Shown: piece by piece, positions 1-8,211 of the stretch
Layout: each line of letters begins with the position of its first letter
Position numbering within the stretch: the stretch's first letter is position 1
NCBI GenBank assembly: GCA_947167745.1
Contig: CAMVJE010000006.1
Span: 1 to 64,000 of the forward strand
Reading direction: 5' to 3'
Length of the DNA: 64,000 nucleotides
Source of the DNA: an uncultured Treponema sp.
Lineage (GTDB): Bacteria > Spirochaetota > Spirochaetia > Treponematales > Treponemataceae
Translations under genes and position numbers: made by a program
Notes under the pieces: model-generated
What the model was told of the DNA's origin: nothing
Database searches by the model: none
The model's input: only the letters and a program-made list of their open reading frames with translations

Positions 1-1145
1 CAGACTATGTTCAGGAAGTCACTTCGGATCAGGAAGACGGTTTGCCGGAAGCTACTATTCGTGTTGACCGCGATAAAATGTATGAATTTGGTCTGAATAT
101 TCACTCTGTCGGTGCGGAAATTTCCGGGGCTATCAACGGTACAACAGCCAGCCGCTATACAGAACGTGGTAAAGATATTGATGTCATTGTGCGTCTTGCT
201 GAAGCAGATAAAAAGCGTCTTGATGACTTGGATTCAATTTCAGTAGTCAATTCTCAGGGCATGAGAATTCCTCTTTCAAGTTTTGCACATTATGAAGAAA
301 CAACTGCGCCAGTTACAATTTATCGTGAAAATCAGGCACGAATTGTTCATGTTAAAGCAAACCGTGTTGAAGGCATGTCATTGGGTGTTTGTCAGGATGG
401 AGTTCGAAAACTTATTGCAGATAATATTCCAAAAGATGATGCAGTAACTATTCAGCTCGGTGGTTCAATGGAAGACTTGATGGAAGCTGTTATCAACTTC
501 GGTATGATCATTATTATGGCGGCATTCCTTGTATTTGTCGTAATGGCTTCTCAGTTCGAGTCGCTTCTTGATCCTTTTATCGTTATTCTTACTATTCCGC
601 TTTCATTCATCGGTGTCATCATGATTTATGGATTGACAGGCACTCAGCTCAATGTCGTTACAATCATGGGTATGCTTGTTTTGGTCGGTACAATCGTAAA
701 TAACGGTATCGTTCTGGTTGATTACACGAACCTGCTTCGTAAACGCGGTATGGAACTTGAAGAAGCTTGTGTTGAAGCGGCACGAAACCGTTTGCGACCG
801 ATTCTTATGTCAACGCTTACGACTGTTATCTCTCTTGCTCCGATGGCATTCTTCCCGGGCGAAGGTTCACAGTCAATGCAGCCGATTTCGCTCACTGTCT
901 TTGGTGGTATGACATTTGGTTCTTTAATGACTCTCTTTATCATGCCGACCATTTACTTCATCTTTAATAACCGCCGACTCAAAAAGGCTGAAAAGAAGCG
1001 AAGAAAACAGCTCATAAAAGAAGGCAAAATCGACAAAAACGAAGAGAAAATGCGGATTCGTGAAGAAAAGAAACGCGCAAAACTTGAGGCAAAGGCCGCT
1101 AAAGCCGCAAAGAATCTGGAGGACTTCAAAAATGGGTTATCTTGA
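1..1145 (+). CDS. RND efflux transporter, C-terminal part (5' end outside window)
   Basis: This is the C-terminal portion of an AcrB/HAE-family inner-membrane proton-driven exporter. The reading frame is open from base 3, so the gene starts upstream of the window. Visible are the end of the second periplasmic porter region, then about five membrane segments beginning near NFGMIIIMAAFLVFVV and including the conserved loop MASQFESLLDPFIVILTIPL and the amphipathic stretch LRPILMSTLTTVISLAPMAF. The protein ends in an unusually long Lys/Arg/Glu-rich cytoplasmic tail of about 55 residues that could form a helix. The stop codon overlaps the start of the next gene, implying co-translation. Substrate cannot be told from this part. 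Confidence 0.93.
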   Translation, partial: DYVQEVTSDQEDGLPEATIRVDRDKMYEFGLNIHSVGAEISGAINGTTASRYTERGKDIDVIVRLAEADKKRLDDLDSISVVNSQGMRIPLSSFAHYEETTAPVTIYRENQARIVHVKANRVEGMSLGVCQDGVRKLIADNIPKDDAVTIQLGGSMEDLMEAVINFGMIIIMAAFLVFVVMASQFESLLDPFIVILTIPLSFIGVIMIYGLTGTQLNVVTIMGMLVLVGTIVNNGIVLVDYTNLLRKRGMELEEACVEAARNRLRPILMSTLTTVISLAPMAFFPGEGSQSMQPISLTVFGGMTFGSLMTLFIMPTIYFIFNNRRLKKAEKKRRKQLIKEGKIDKNEEKMRIREEKKRAKLEAKAAKAAKNLEDFKNGLS

Positions 1146-1458
1146 GAATATTAAAATTCACGCGGGCGTACAGAAACGAGTGGAGATTATCTTCTCGCAG
1201 GCTGTAGAAGAAGACTTCATTGCTGAATTTAAGGAAAATGGAGTCGGTGCGAAATATACTAAGCTGGCCAATGTCATGGGTGCAGGCTTTTCAAATCCAC
1301 GTTTGGGAGACGCAATCTGGCCTCAGCTCAACATGATGTACATCATCTATTGCAGTGAGGAAGATTGCGCCAAAATCATTGCAATTGTCGAAAAACTCCG
1401 TGAGCAATATATGGGTGAGGGAATTGCCTGCTTCGTGAGTGAATCAACAGAGGTGTAG
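1132..1458 (+). CDS. PG0541-family transporter-associated protein
   Basis: Small soluble protein of 108 residues starting at ATG 1132, chosen because a strong GGAGG ribosome site lies about 10 bases upstream inside the end of the exporter gene; a longer in-frame start at 1060 has no such signal. It matches in size and position the PG0541 family, small PII-like proteins encoded directly after RND exporters in Bacteroidota and spirochaetes. The 14-base overlap with the exporter suggests coupled translation and a regulatory or accessory role for that pump, which is inference. No catalytic motif is seen. Confidence 0.75.
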   Translation: MGYLENIKIHAGVQKRVEIIFSQAVEEDFIAEFKENGVGAKYTKLANVMGAGFSNPRLGDAIWPQLNMMYIIYCSEEDCAKIIAIVEKLREQYMGEGIACFVSESTEV

Positions 1459-1461
1459 CCT

Positions 1462-2289
1462 ATGGCAATTATTACGCTTACAAGGCAGTCTGGTTCGTTT
1501 GGTGATGAAATAGGTATGCTTATTGCGCGCCGGCTCGGATATACTTTTTTTGACAAAAAAGAAATAGAAAAGCGGATTATTGCTAAAGGTTTGCCAAAAG
1601 AAGATTTTCTTAAATTTGATGAGCGAAAGCCTAGTTTATTGGACAGATTTACGAAAAACCGTGACAAATATCTTAACTTTTTGAGCATGGTGATTTTGGA
1701 AATCGCCCGAGAAGGAAATTGTGTAATTATGGGGCGAGGAGCTTTTCTCTTTTTGAGGGATGTTCCGAATCATATTACACTTCGCTTTGTCTCAACAGAA
1801 AAAGAGCGGCTTGAACATATCAAGGCAATTACGGGCGTGACCATCGATAAGGTTGCTTTAAAAATACTTTCTGATTCAGATAAAAGACAAAGCGCTTTTT
1901 ATAAGAGCTGTTTTAAGTATGATTTGACCGATCATTCTATGATTCAGGCAACAATTAATACAGCTTTGGTTCCGCCTGATATGATTTCGGAAATGATTGT
2001 AGCAGGGATAAAAAATAATGTTACACCTGAAATTGATGCGGCTGGAAAGAAGCGTGTTGAAGAGTTGATACTGGCTCAAGAAATGACGAATAAACTGATT
2101 TTCGAGCATGGACTTCATATAGATGAACTGTGGATTTTAGTACGGGATAAAACCGTCCTGCTTCACGGTTTAACATCTTTTCATGCAACCGTCGAAAGGG
2201 CAATCACAATCCTTGAAAACGAGTATTCTGGTTACAAAGTAGAATCAGAAATACGCTGTGTTCAGGACAACCGTTTTTCAAAGGCTTAA
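1462..2289 (+). CDS. cytidylate kinase-like family protein
   Basis: A 275-residue P-loop-fold protein of the cytidylate-kinase-like family (PF13189 type). The N-terminus ITLTRQSGSFGDEIGMLIAR is a variant of the family's nucleotide-binding start, followed by FFDKKEIEKRI and a central VIMGRGAFLF segment. True Cmk phosphorylates CMP, but this family is divergent and its substrate is generally unknown. It begins three bases after the upstream stop, so it is probably in the exporter operon. The C-terminal ~80 residues beyond the kinase core are of unknown function. A second member of the family is encoded at 56648-57286. Confidence 0.8.
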   Translation: MAIITLTRQSGSFGDEIGMLIARRLGYTFFDKKEIEKRIIAKGLPKEDFLKFDERKPSLLDRFTKNRDKYLNFLSMVILEIAREGNCVIMGRGAFLFLRDVPNHITLRFVSTEKERLEHIKAITGVTIDKVALKILSDSDKRQSAFYKSCFKYDLTDHSMIQATINTALVPPDMISEMIVAGIKNNVTPEIDAAGKKRVEELILAQEMTNKLIFEHGLHIDELWILVRDKTVLLHGLTSFHATVERAITILENEYSGYKVESEIRCVQDNRFSKA

Positions 2290-3288
2290 GTAATCAGCAA
2301 AAATTTTTTGGTAGTCAGCGACAGTCTCTGCGCTGACTATTTCTTTTCTTAGGGCAGCCCCACCTTCCAGTCCTTTTGAATAGGCGCAGAATCTCTTGCG
2401 GGCTTCGCGACAGGCAGAAAGTTCTCCATTATCTTGAACCAGTAAATTCAATTCCCTAAATCCGGCCTGGATTCGCTTTTCGACAGGTACTTCTGTGATT
2501 GTACCTTTTGTCAGGAATTCATGGGTTTTTGTGAATAAGAATGGATTTCCCATTGCACCACGGGCGAACATTACTGCATCTACGCCAGTTTCTTCAAGCA
2601 TCCGCTTCGCGTCTTCAGGAGTGAAGGCATCACCGCTTCCAAAAACGGGGATTTTCTGCTTAAAGCCGGCGGTTTTTTCGCCTACAAATTTGACAAGTTC
2701 GGCGAGGGAAGCCCAGTCAGATTTTCCTTCGTAGCCTTGTGCTCGCGTGCGGCCGTGCATGGTAATTGCTGCAGCACCCGCCTTGATTGCCGCTTCGGCA
2801 CACTCTTTCCAGGTGATGTGCTCTGCATCCCAGCCCAAACGAAATTTTATGGTAACGGGAAGGCGGCCTTCAACTGCCTCTACGACTGAACTTACGATTT
2901 TGTACAAATGTTCCGGGTCGCGGGTGAGGGCGCTTCCTGCATTTGATTTAATGATTTTTGGAACAGGACAGCCACCGTTTATGTCGATACAGTCTGCACT
3001 TGTTTTTTTGAGGACGATTCTTGCGGCTTCTGCCATTGTTTCTGGATTGCCTCCAAAAATTTGTACGGCATAAGCATTTTCGTTGGGGGCGCGGGCCATG
3101 AGAAGCTCGGTTTTTTCGTTATTTCTGGTAAGTGCTTCGGAACTCACCATCTCTGTGTAGGCAAAATCTGCGCCACAATCTGCACAAATAGAGCGGAAAG
3201 CTCTGTCTGAGTAGCCCGCTACTGGAGCCAGGAACAAATTCCCAGGAAGAGACAGATTACCGATTTTTACTGGGTGATATAAATTCAT
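2278..3288 (-). CDS. dusB: tRNA-dihydrouridine synthase (DusB-like)
   Basis: FMN-dependent enzyme that reduces uridines in the tRNA D-loop. It has the family N-terminus LFLAPVAGYSDRAFR, the segment VQIFGGNPETMAEAA, the active-site region DINGGCPVPKI with the catalytic Cys, and the ITMHGRTRAQGYEG loop that binds flavin phosphate. Start ATG 3288 (MNLYHPVKIGN) was chosen because a longer frame to 3348 would add 20 residues encoded by the hairpin-rich spacer. The 3' end overlaps the convergent kinase-like gene by 12 bases. Assignment to DusB rather than another Dus subfamily is by overall look only. Confidence 0.9.
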   Translation of the reverse strand: MNLYHPVKIGNLSLPGNLFLAPVAGYSDRAFRSICADCGADFAYTEMVSSEALTRNNEKTELLMARAPNENAYAVQIFGGNPETMAEAARIVLKKTSADCIDINGGCPVPKIIKSNAGSALTRDPEHLYKIVSSVVEAVEGRLPVTIKFRLGWDAEHITWKECAEAAIKAGAAAITMHGRTRAQGYEGKSDWASLAELVKFVGEKTAGFKQKIPVFGSGDAFTPEDAKRMLEETGVDAVMFARGAMGNPFLFTKTHEFLTKGTITEVPVEKRIQAGFRELNLLVQDNGELSACREARKRFCAYSKGLEGGAALRKEIVSAETVADYQKIFADYLSL

Positions 3289-3302
3289 GTTTTCAAAAAA
3301 TG

Positions 3303-3415
3303 CCCCGCACGGATGCGGGGTTAAAGGAAAGAGAGAATTTGCTTGCAAATTCTCGTGCGAATCAGAAAATCCATGGAGCGAGCACGTGCGTTATTGTGCT
3401 CGATTGGATTTTCTG
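3303..3415. repeat. cluster of three hairpins between tatD and dus
   Basis: Three perfect or near-perfect inverted repeats follow one another: CCCCGCA/TGCGGGG (3303-3320), GAGAATTTGC/GCAAATTCTC with a TT loop (3333-3354), and a two-part hairpin with outer arms CAGAAAATCC/GGATTTTCTG and inner arms CGAGCAC/GTGCTCG (3363-3415). None has a U-tract typical of an intrinsic terminator. The layout resembles the palindromic repeats found elsewhere in the window, but the sequence is different. Confidence 0.6.
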
Positions 3416-3421
3416 TTCGAA

Positions 3422-4204
3422 TTACTCTGGTAGACGGAAAATCTTGCAACTATTCGTCCAAAGGATTTTGCTCAATTCTTCAAGGTCGATTTCGAGCATT
3501 TCCGAAAGGAATCTGGCTGTAGAAGGAAGATATTCCGGCATTGCTCTTTTTCGCTCTCTGAATTCAGCAGGAACCATGAAAGGACTTTCAGTTTCAATCA
3601 AAATTCTGTCATGAGGAATATTTAAAACTGTTTCATGCAAGTTGCGTGCGTTGCGGTATGTTAGATTTCCAGCAAATGAGAAATAAACATCAAGCCCGGC
3701 ATCGAGACATTTCTTTGCATAAGCTGCATCTTCACCGTAACAGTGTAAGATAGCTCCAGCCGGCGGAATTCGTTCTTTGAGAATATCAAACATGTCTTTA
3801 CCTGCATCACGGCTATGAATGATGACAGGTTTATCATATTTTTTTGCAATATCGAGCTGTGTGATAAAAAGTTCCGTCTGCATTCGTTTGTCGCCGAATT
3901 GTTTGTAGTAGTCCAAACCACATTCACCGACTGCGATTACATTAGGAAGTTTTAACCCTTCTTCAATTGTCTGAATCCAGTCTTTACCAGGGTTCATTAC
4001 TTCGACAGGTGCAACACCAATAGCGTGATAAACACCTGGCATAGACTTGATGTTAGGATAGACTTTTTTGAAGTCGTGGAGGCTATTATTAATGCTTACG
4101 ATGCGTGTTACGCCGGCTTGTTTTGCCTTCTGAATAACGCGCAACTGTTCAATCGGGTCCTCAAAAATGAGCCCGATATGGGCGTGAGTATCAAAAAACT
4201 GCAT
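3422..4204 (-). CDS. tatD: TatD-family metal-dependent hydrolase
   Basis: A 260-residue TIM-barrel amidohydrolase-type nuclease. Metal-ligand motifs are visible in order: FFDTHAHIG near the N-terminus, AVGECGLDYY in the centre, PVIIHSRDAG, ILHCYGEDA, and ILIETESPFMVP near the end (the family more often has TDSP there). Related proteins act as metal-dependent DNases or aminoacyl-DNA editing enzymes; the exact role here is not shown by the sequence. It is transcribed towards dus with the hairpin cluster between them. Confidence 0.9.
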   Translation of the reverse strand: MQFFDTHAHIGLIFEDPIEQLRVIQKAKQAGVTRIVSINNSLHDFKKVYPNIKSMPGVYHAIGVAPVEVMNPGKDWIQTIEEGLKLPNVIAVGECGLDYYKQFGDKRMQTELFITQLDIAKKYDKPVIIHSRDAGKDMFDILKERIPPAGAILHCYGEDAAYAKKCLDAGLDVYFSFAGNLTYRNARNLHETVLNIPHDRILIETESPFMVPAEFRERKRAMPEYLPSTARFLSEMLEIDLEELSKILWTNSCKIFRLPE

Positions 4205-4340
4205 GGCTTTCTTCCAAAATAGATATGATGATGAAAATCTTTGCGAGAAGCAAAGATACTTTTTTAGAGGTTAACTCTATTTATTTTTCTACCGATAGAA
4301 TAACAGAGAAAGTCTCAACTGTCAAATTTAAATAGGGAAT

Positions 4341-4370
4341 TTGACACGATTTCACATACTGTGGTATATT
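4341..4370 (+). promoter_or_regulatory. sigma70-type promoter of the M23-bactofilin operon
   Basis: A consensus -35 TTGACA (4341-4346) and a -10 TATATT (4365-4370) are separated by 18 bases. Transcription would start near 4377, leaving about 48 bases of leader before the GTG start at 4425. Confidence 0.75.
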
Positions 4371-4424
4371 TTTAGGAATTATCTAAAAATAATTATAATC
4401 GCCAAAAGTTTGGAGAATTTAAAA

Positions 4425-5447
4425 GTGGCAAGAACAAGACATTACAAAAAAATTGAAAAAAATGTCGTCTCATCTCTTCTTCATGGTTTACAAAGTGTAT
4501 TAAATGGAGCGGCTCGTTTTTTTGTAAAGGCTTTCCGAGTTTGCGATTCAAAACTCACAATAATGATTGTTCCGCATTCCCAGAGCAAAGTAATAAATTT
4601 CCGTACAAATGTTTTTGCCCTTGCATTTGGTATAATTCTTATCGCAGGAATTGTTTCTTCATTTGTCTATTTCAAAAAACAGGATTCAAGCATTCGCGAG
4701 GAACTTTCCCGTTCAATGAAAGAAAACCGTGAATTGCTCGCAAGTTTTGATGAACTTCGTGACGAAAATAATAATGTCTTACAGACTGCAAAGAGATTCC
4801 GTTCTTCTCTTTCTCAGACACTTTCTTTGCTAGGTATCAATCAGTCCGGCACGGTTGCCAAAGCTTCAGTTTCCGACAGTGATTTAAATTCTCTTTTCGA
4901 TACTCAAGATACAGTTTCAGGTTCTACAAAAGAAGTTTCTGATATGCGCCAGCTTTCTTCTTATTTGGAGAGTGCTATTCAGCCAATTGAGCAGATTGGT
5001 AAAATGTTGGAAAGTCAGGAAACACTGTTTGCTGATATTCCGAACATATGGCCTGTTCGAGGTGGAATTGGTCATGTTTCACAGCCATTCGGGCAGACAA
5101 CTCATCCGATTACTGGTAACTGGTACATTCATAAGGGACTGGATATTTCGACATGGCGAAGTGGAGACCCAATTGTTGCTACAGCAAACGGGCAGGTCGT
5201 TACAGTTGCCTATGATTCTGGTTTTGGAAACTATGTTATTATCAAACACAAGCACGGTATTTACACCCGCTACTGTCACATGGCATCTACAAGAGTAAAG
5301 AAAGGTGAATTTGTTTCTCAAAGGGATGTTATCGGCTATATTGGAAGTACGGGTATTTCTACTGGTCCTCATCTCCATTACGAAGTTCACATTGGCTCAG
5401 ATGTTGTTGATCCTGCAAAATATGTAAACATCAAAGTCGCAAAATAA
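4425..5447 (+). CDS. M23-family peptidoglycan endopeptidase, membrane-anchored
   Basis: Predicted 340-residue cell-wall hydrolase. Residues 1-60 are a basic cytoplasmic stretch, 63-83 one membrane anchor, 88-205 a probable coiled-coil spacer, and 215-335 the LytM/M23 domain. Zinc and catalytic residues are visible as H236/D240 in the HKGLD motif and H316/H318 in GPHLHYE. GTG 4425 is chosen as start because a GGAG site precedes it; an upstream TTG in frame (4341) lies in the promoter -35. It lies one base from a bactofilin gene, a pairing known in Helicobacter (Csd1/CcmA) and Hyphomonas/Caulobacter (LmdC) that shapes cells, so a role in spirochaete helical shape is a reasonable inference. Confidence 0.92.
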   Translation: MARTRHYKKIEKNVVSSLLHGLQSVLNGAARFFVKAFRVCDSKLTIMIVPHSQSKVINFRTNVFALAFGIILIAGIVSSFVYFKKQDSSIREELSRSMKENRELLASFDELRDENNNVLQTAKRFRSSLSQTLSLLGINQSGTVAKASVSDSDLNSLFDTQDTVSGSTKEVSDMRQLSSYLESAIQPIEQIGKMLESQETLFADIPNIWPVRGGIGHVSQPFGQTTHPITGNWYIHKGLDISTWRSGDPIVATANGQVVTVAYDSGFGNYVIIKHKHGIYTRYCHMASTRVKKGEFVSQRDVIGYIGSTGISTGPHLHYEVHIGSDVVDPAKYVNIKVAK

Positions 5448-5448
5448 T

Positions 5449-5856
5449 ATGGCATTTTTAACAGACGATATTTCTATTAATACAATAATCGGTCTTGGCT
5501 CGGCTGTTTCAGGTGATGTTCATGCGAATGGTTTCATTCGTGTGGATGGTGACATTGATGGAAATTTGGAGTCTACAGGAAATATCATTATTGGTGACAA
5601 GGCGAGAATAAATGGAAGTATAACCGCCCTTTCAACTGTCGTTGGCGGAATCGTACTTGGAGACATATATGCTCCAAACGGAATAAAACTTCTCTCGTCT
5701 TCAGCTGTAATCGGAAACATAGCTACGAAAAATCTTGAAATTGAGGAAAATGTTGTTTTCCATGGGCACTGTATAGCACTCAAAAATGAAGATGACTTTT
5801 CTCAGGCTACGGAACGCTACTCGAACGAGATTAGTATCCGAAGCAAGGCAATTTAA
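5449..5856 (+). CDS. bactofilin (polymer-forming cytoskeletal protein)
   Basis: 135-residue bactofilin. Residues ~12-110 form the single right-handed beta-helix domain, seen as short turns with alternating Gly/Ile such as GDVHANGFIRVDGDIDGNLE and GDKARINGSI, flanked by short polar tails. Bactofilins self-assemble without nucleotide into filaments under the membrane and recruit cell-wall enzymes. The start codon follows the M23 stop by one base, so the two are almost certainly made together. Confidence 0.93.
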   Translation: MAFLTDDISINTIIGLGSAVSGDVHANGFIRVDGDIDGNLESTGNIIIGDKARINGSITALSTVVGGIVLGDIYAPNGIKLLSSSAVIGNIATKNLEIEENVVFHGHCIALKNEDDFSQATERYSNEISIRSKAI

Positions 5857-6398
5857 TGGCTGAAATTTCATCTGTAAATACTCAGTTAAATTCTCAGTCA
5901 CTATATTTCGCAGCAACACAGGCAGCCTCACAACAGCAGGCTCAGCAGGCACAACAAGCAAAAAAAACAGGAAAATCAAACTTTGCCTCAGTAATGAGTA
6001 GACAGCAGGAAACGGCAAGACTGGTTTCTGAAGGCCTTCCTGTTGAAATTGCCGGAATGACGGAAGACGAGGCAGTTGTTTTTCTAAAAGATGCAATGGA
6101 TATTGCTGGTGACGACTTGAAAAAACGCCAAAGTCTTGATGCGATGGAAAATTATCGCAAAAAAGTAAGTCAGTTTATGAAATATATTGTAAAAATCAAT
6201 TATAATTTCATAACGACTCGTGAGGAAAAAAAATTGCGTAGCGGGAGAATTATCAAGCCGAAGTACCAGATTCAGGTTGTTGACCAAAAATTGAATCAAC
6301 TGGCAAATGAAATGTTGATTTTGCATGGTGCAAATTTGAATATGCTGGCAAAACTGGAAGAAATTAATGGCTTAATAATCGACTTGCTGGCGGAATAG
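5856..6398 (+). CDS. YaaR-like (DUF327) protein
   Basis: 180-residue cytoplasmic protein with a Gln/Ala-rich, probably disordered N-terminus (residues ~25-42) followed by an all-helical domain like Bacillus YaaR (DUF327), including the segment RKKVSQFMKYIVKINYNF and a C-terminal LEEINGLIIDLLAE. Function is unknown. Its start overlaps the bactofilin stop by one base and a RicT-like gene follows; in Firmicutes yaaR is likewise near yaaT (ricT), which supports the family call. Confidence 0.7.
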   Translation: MAEISSVNTQLNSQSLYFAATQAASQQQAQQAQQAKKTGKSNFASVMSRQQETARLVSEGLPVEIAGMTEDEAVVFLKDAMDIAGDDLKKRQSLDAMENYRKKVSQFMKYIVKINYNFITTREEKKLRSGRIIKPKYQIQVVDQKLNQLANEMLILHGANLNMLAKLEEINGLIIDLLAE

Positions 6399-6410
6399 GA
6401 GACAGCGAAT

Positions 6411-7343
6411 ATGAGCGATATTTTTGAACAAGATATAAGCGAAAATGACGATGATATCTCAAAATTAGAAGACGCTGAGTATAAAAATTACGAAGAAACT
6501 GCTAGTGAGCATTTTGTTTATCCGAAGGTTCTGTATCTTGCCCGTCTTGAGTATTCGAGCGAGGGAGTTTATGTAACTGTCCCCGAAAAATTCGAAGAAC
6601 TTAAAGGTGGCGAGCGGATTATAATTCCGACTCGTTATGGTAAAGATATGGCTCTTGTTCTTGGTCGCACAAAAAATCCTGTTGGGCTTAAGCCGTCTGA
6701 TATTGTAAAAATCGAAAGAAAGGCTGATGACGAAGATATAAAAAAATTCTATGACTTAAAGGATAAAGAAGACGAAGCATTTAAGACCTTCAAGGAAAAA
6801 GTTGTCGAGCACAATCTGGACATGAAGCTTGTTGCAGTGCATTTTCTTCTTGAAGAATCAAAGGCACTCTTTTTCTTTTCTAGTGAGAATCGTGTTGATT
6901 TCCGTGAACTTGTTAAAGATTTGGTCAGTGTTTTTAAAATGCGAATCGAATTGCGTCAGATTGGCGTGCGTGATGAAAGTCGCATTACCGGAGGCCTTGG
7001 TGTTTGCGGGCGACCATATTGCTGTCACTCAATTCGCGACAAATTGCCGCCTGTATCCATTAAAATGGCAAAAGAGCAGAATCTTTCTCTCAATTCAACG
7101 AAAATTTCAGGTCAGTGCGGGCGTCTTTTGTGCTGTTTGAGTTATGAATATAACTGGTATGCAGAAGCGCGCAAAAAGCTTCCTGGTGAAGGCCTTCATA
7201 TTCGTTACGATGGATCAGAATTCAGAATCACCGATGTAAACCCCATTAAAGAAATTGTGCGGATGCTGAGCGATGATGGCCGCCTTTTGGAAATTCCTGC
7301 CAGCCGTTTTGTGAAAGAAAATGGCAAATGGACTATTAAATAA
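6411..7343 (+). CDS. ricT: PSP1-domain protein, RicT/YaaT-like
   Basis: 310 residues with the PSP1 C-terminal domain. Six cysteines, C199, C204, C205, C236, C241 and C242 (in GVCGRPYCC and GQCGRLLCC), match the family's conserved iron-sulfur ligand set. In Bacillus, RicT with RicA and RicF forms an Fe-S complex that modulates RNase Y activity; whether partners exist here is not visible in this window. The acidic N-terminal 35 residues look disordered. A clear AGGAGA ribosome site precedes ATG 6411. Confidence 0.85.
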   Translation: MSDIFEQDISENDDDISKLEDAEYKNYEETASEHFVYPKVLYLARLEYSSEGVYVTVPEKFEELKGGERIIIPTRYGKDMALVLGRTKNPVGLKPSDIVKIERKADDEDIKKFYDLKDKEDEAFKTFKEKVVEHNLDMKLVAVHFLLEESKALFFFSSENRVDFRELVKDLVSVFKMRIELRQIGVRDESRITGGLGVCGRPYCCHSIRDKLPPVSIKMAKEQNLSLNSTKISGQCGRLLCCLSYEYNWYAEARKKLPGEGLHIRYDGSEFRITDVNPIKEIVRMLSDDGRLLEIPASRFVKENGKWTIK

Positions 7344-7361
7344 GCCAAAAGATTGAGAGAA

Positions 7362-8093
7362 TCAGGAAATCACGACGATTAACTCATCAGAGTCGTTGGT
7401 AAATTCTCCGTGATTAAGGTCGCCAAAAAAGACAATTTTTGTAAATCCTGCCCCTTTAGCGAATTCTTCGATTTTATCGCGGGAGAAAGGCATAATTTCC
7501 ACATCTTTTGTGACAGGCAGTAATTTTCCGTTACCAGTTTCTATGTCCTGCGATAAGAATTTCCTGCCATCTGCATCTGTTGTTATTTTAGAAAAAAGTC
7601 GAACCCTGATACTTTCTCTGACCGGGAGCTTTGTCTGCGGTTCGGTTTTGAATTTCTCAAAGTTAGTAAGTCTTATAATGAGCTTTCCGTTTGGTGCTAA
7701 AAGCTGTCTGCAATCATAGAAAAGTTTGGCAATTAGAGTTCTGTCGTGTACAAAAATTATTCTGTCATTTGGAATTGATATGATATTATAAAAAGATTTG
7801 CCTAAAAAACGGCACATTTCAAGGCTGGACATCTGAAAAAATCGTAATGCCATGAGTTGAGTGCGGCGTTTGCGGTTTGCAGATTCGATGAGTGATGAAA
7901 CTGTTTCAAGACCGGTAACATCAGCATTGCCTTTGGCTAAATAGTGCTCAAAAGTTCCAGTACCACATCCTATTGTGAGATATTTGACGGGCTTAACAAA
8001 TTCTTTTGTTTCTTCCTCATAAAACTTTTTTAATGAATCGTTTGTAGGATAAAGTTCATCTAAATATTCCGAGATGTTTTCTAGTAACTCCAT
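7362..8093 (-). CDS. class I SAM-dependent methyltransferase-like protein
   Basis: 243-residue protein with a Rossmann-like SAM-binding motif I, LTIGCGTGTFEHYL, near residue 40, followed by an acidic-turn segment VTGLETVSSLIESA, as in class I methyltransferases. The region YNIISIPNDRIIFVHDR would be the motif IV/post-IV area. The methyl acceptor is not identifiable. It is convergent with ricT, 18 bases apart, with no strong terminator between. Confidence 0.75.
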   Translation of the reverse strand: MELLENISEYLDELYPTNDSLKKFYEEETKEFVKPVKYLTIGCGTGTFEHYLAKGNADVTGLETVSSLIESANRKRRTQLMALRFFQMSSLEMCRFLGKSFYNIISIPNDRIIFVHDRTLIAKLFYDCRQLLAPNGKLIIRLTNFEKFKTEPQTKLPVRESIRVRLFSKITTDADGRKFLSQDIETGNGKLLPVTKDVEIMPFSRDKIEEFAKGAGFTKIVFFGDLNHGEFTNDSDELIVVIS

Positions 8094-8211
8094 AAATAAA
8101 TGATAATTCTGAAAGTTTGAAAAAGCAAGTGAAAGAAAAATACAAAAGCGGGTTAGGGATAAAAGGTGATAAAAACTTGTAAAAAAAGCATTTAGCGACT
8201 ACAATATAATA

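Noticed and set aside
3289..3348. Longer Dus start adding 20 residues
   Set aside because: The extra codons come from the hairpin-rich spacer and the protein family begins near MNLYHPVKIGN.
4341..4424. N-terminal extension of the M23 protein from a TTG at 4341
   Set aside because: The TTG is part of the consensus -35 hexamer and no ribosome site precedes it, while GTG 4425 has GGAG at the right distance.
8205..8210. TATAAT as the -10 of the 8212 gene
   Set aside because: It is two bases from the ATG and would place the transcript start inside the coding region unless the real start is 8257; not listed as a promoter.
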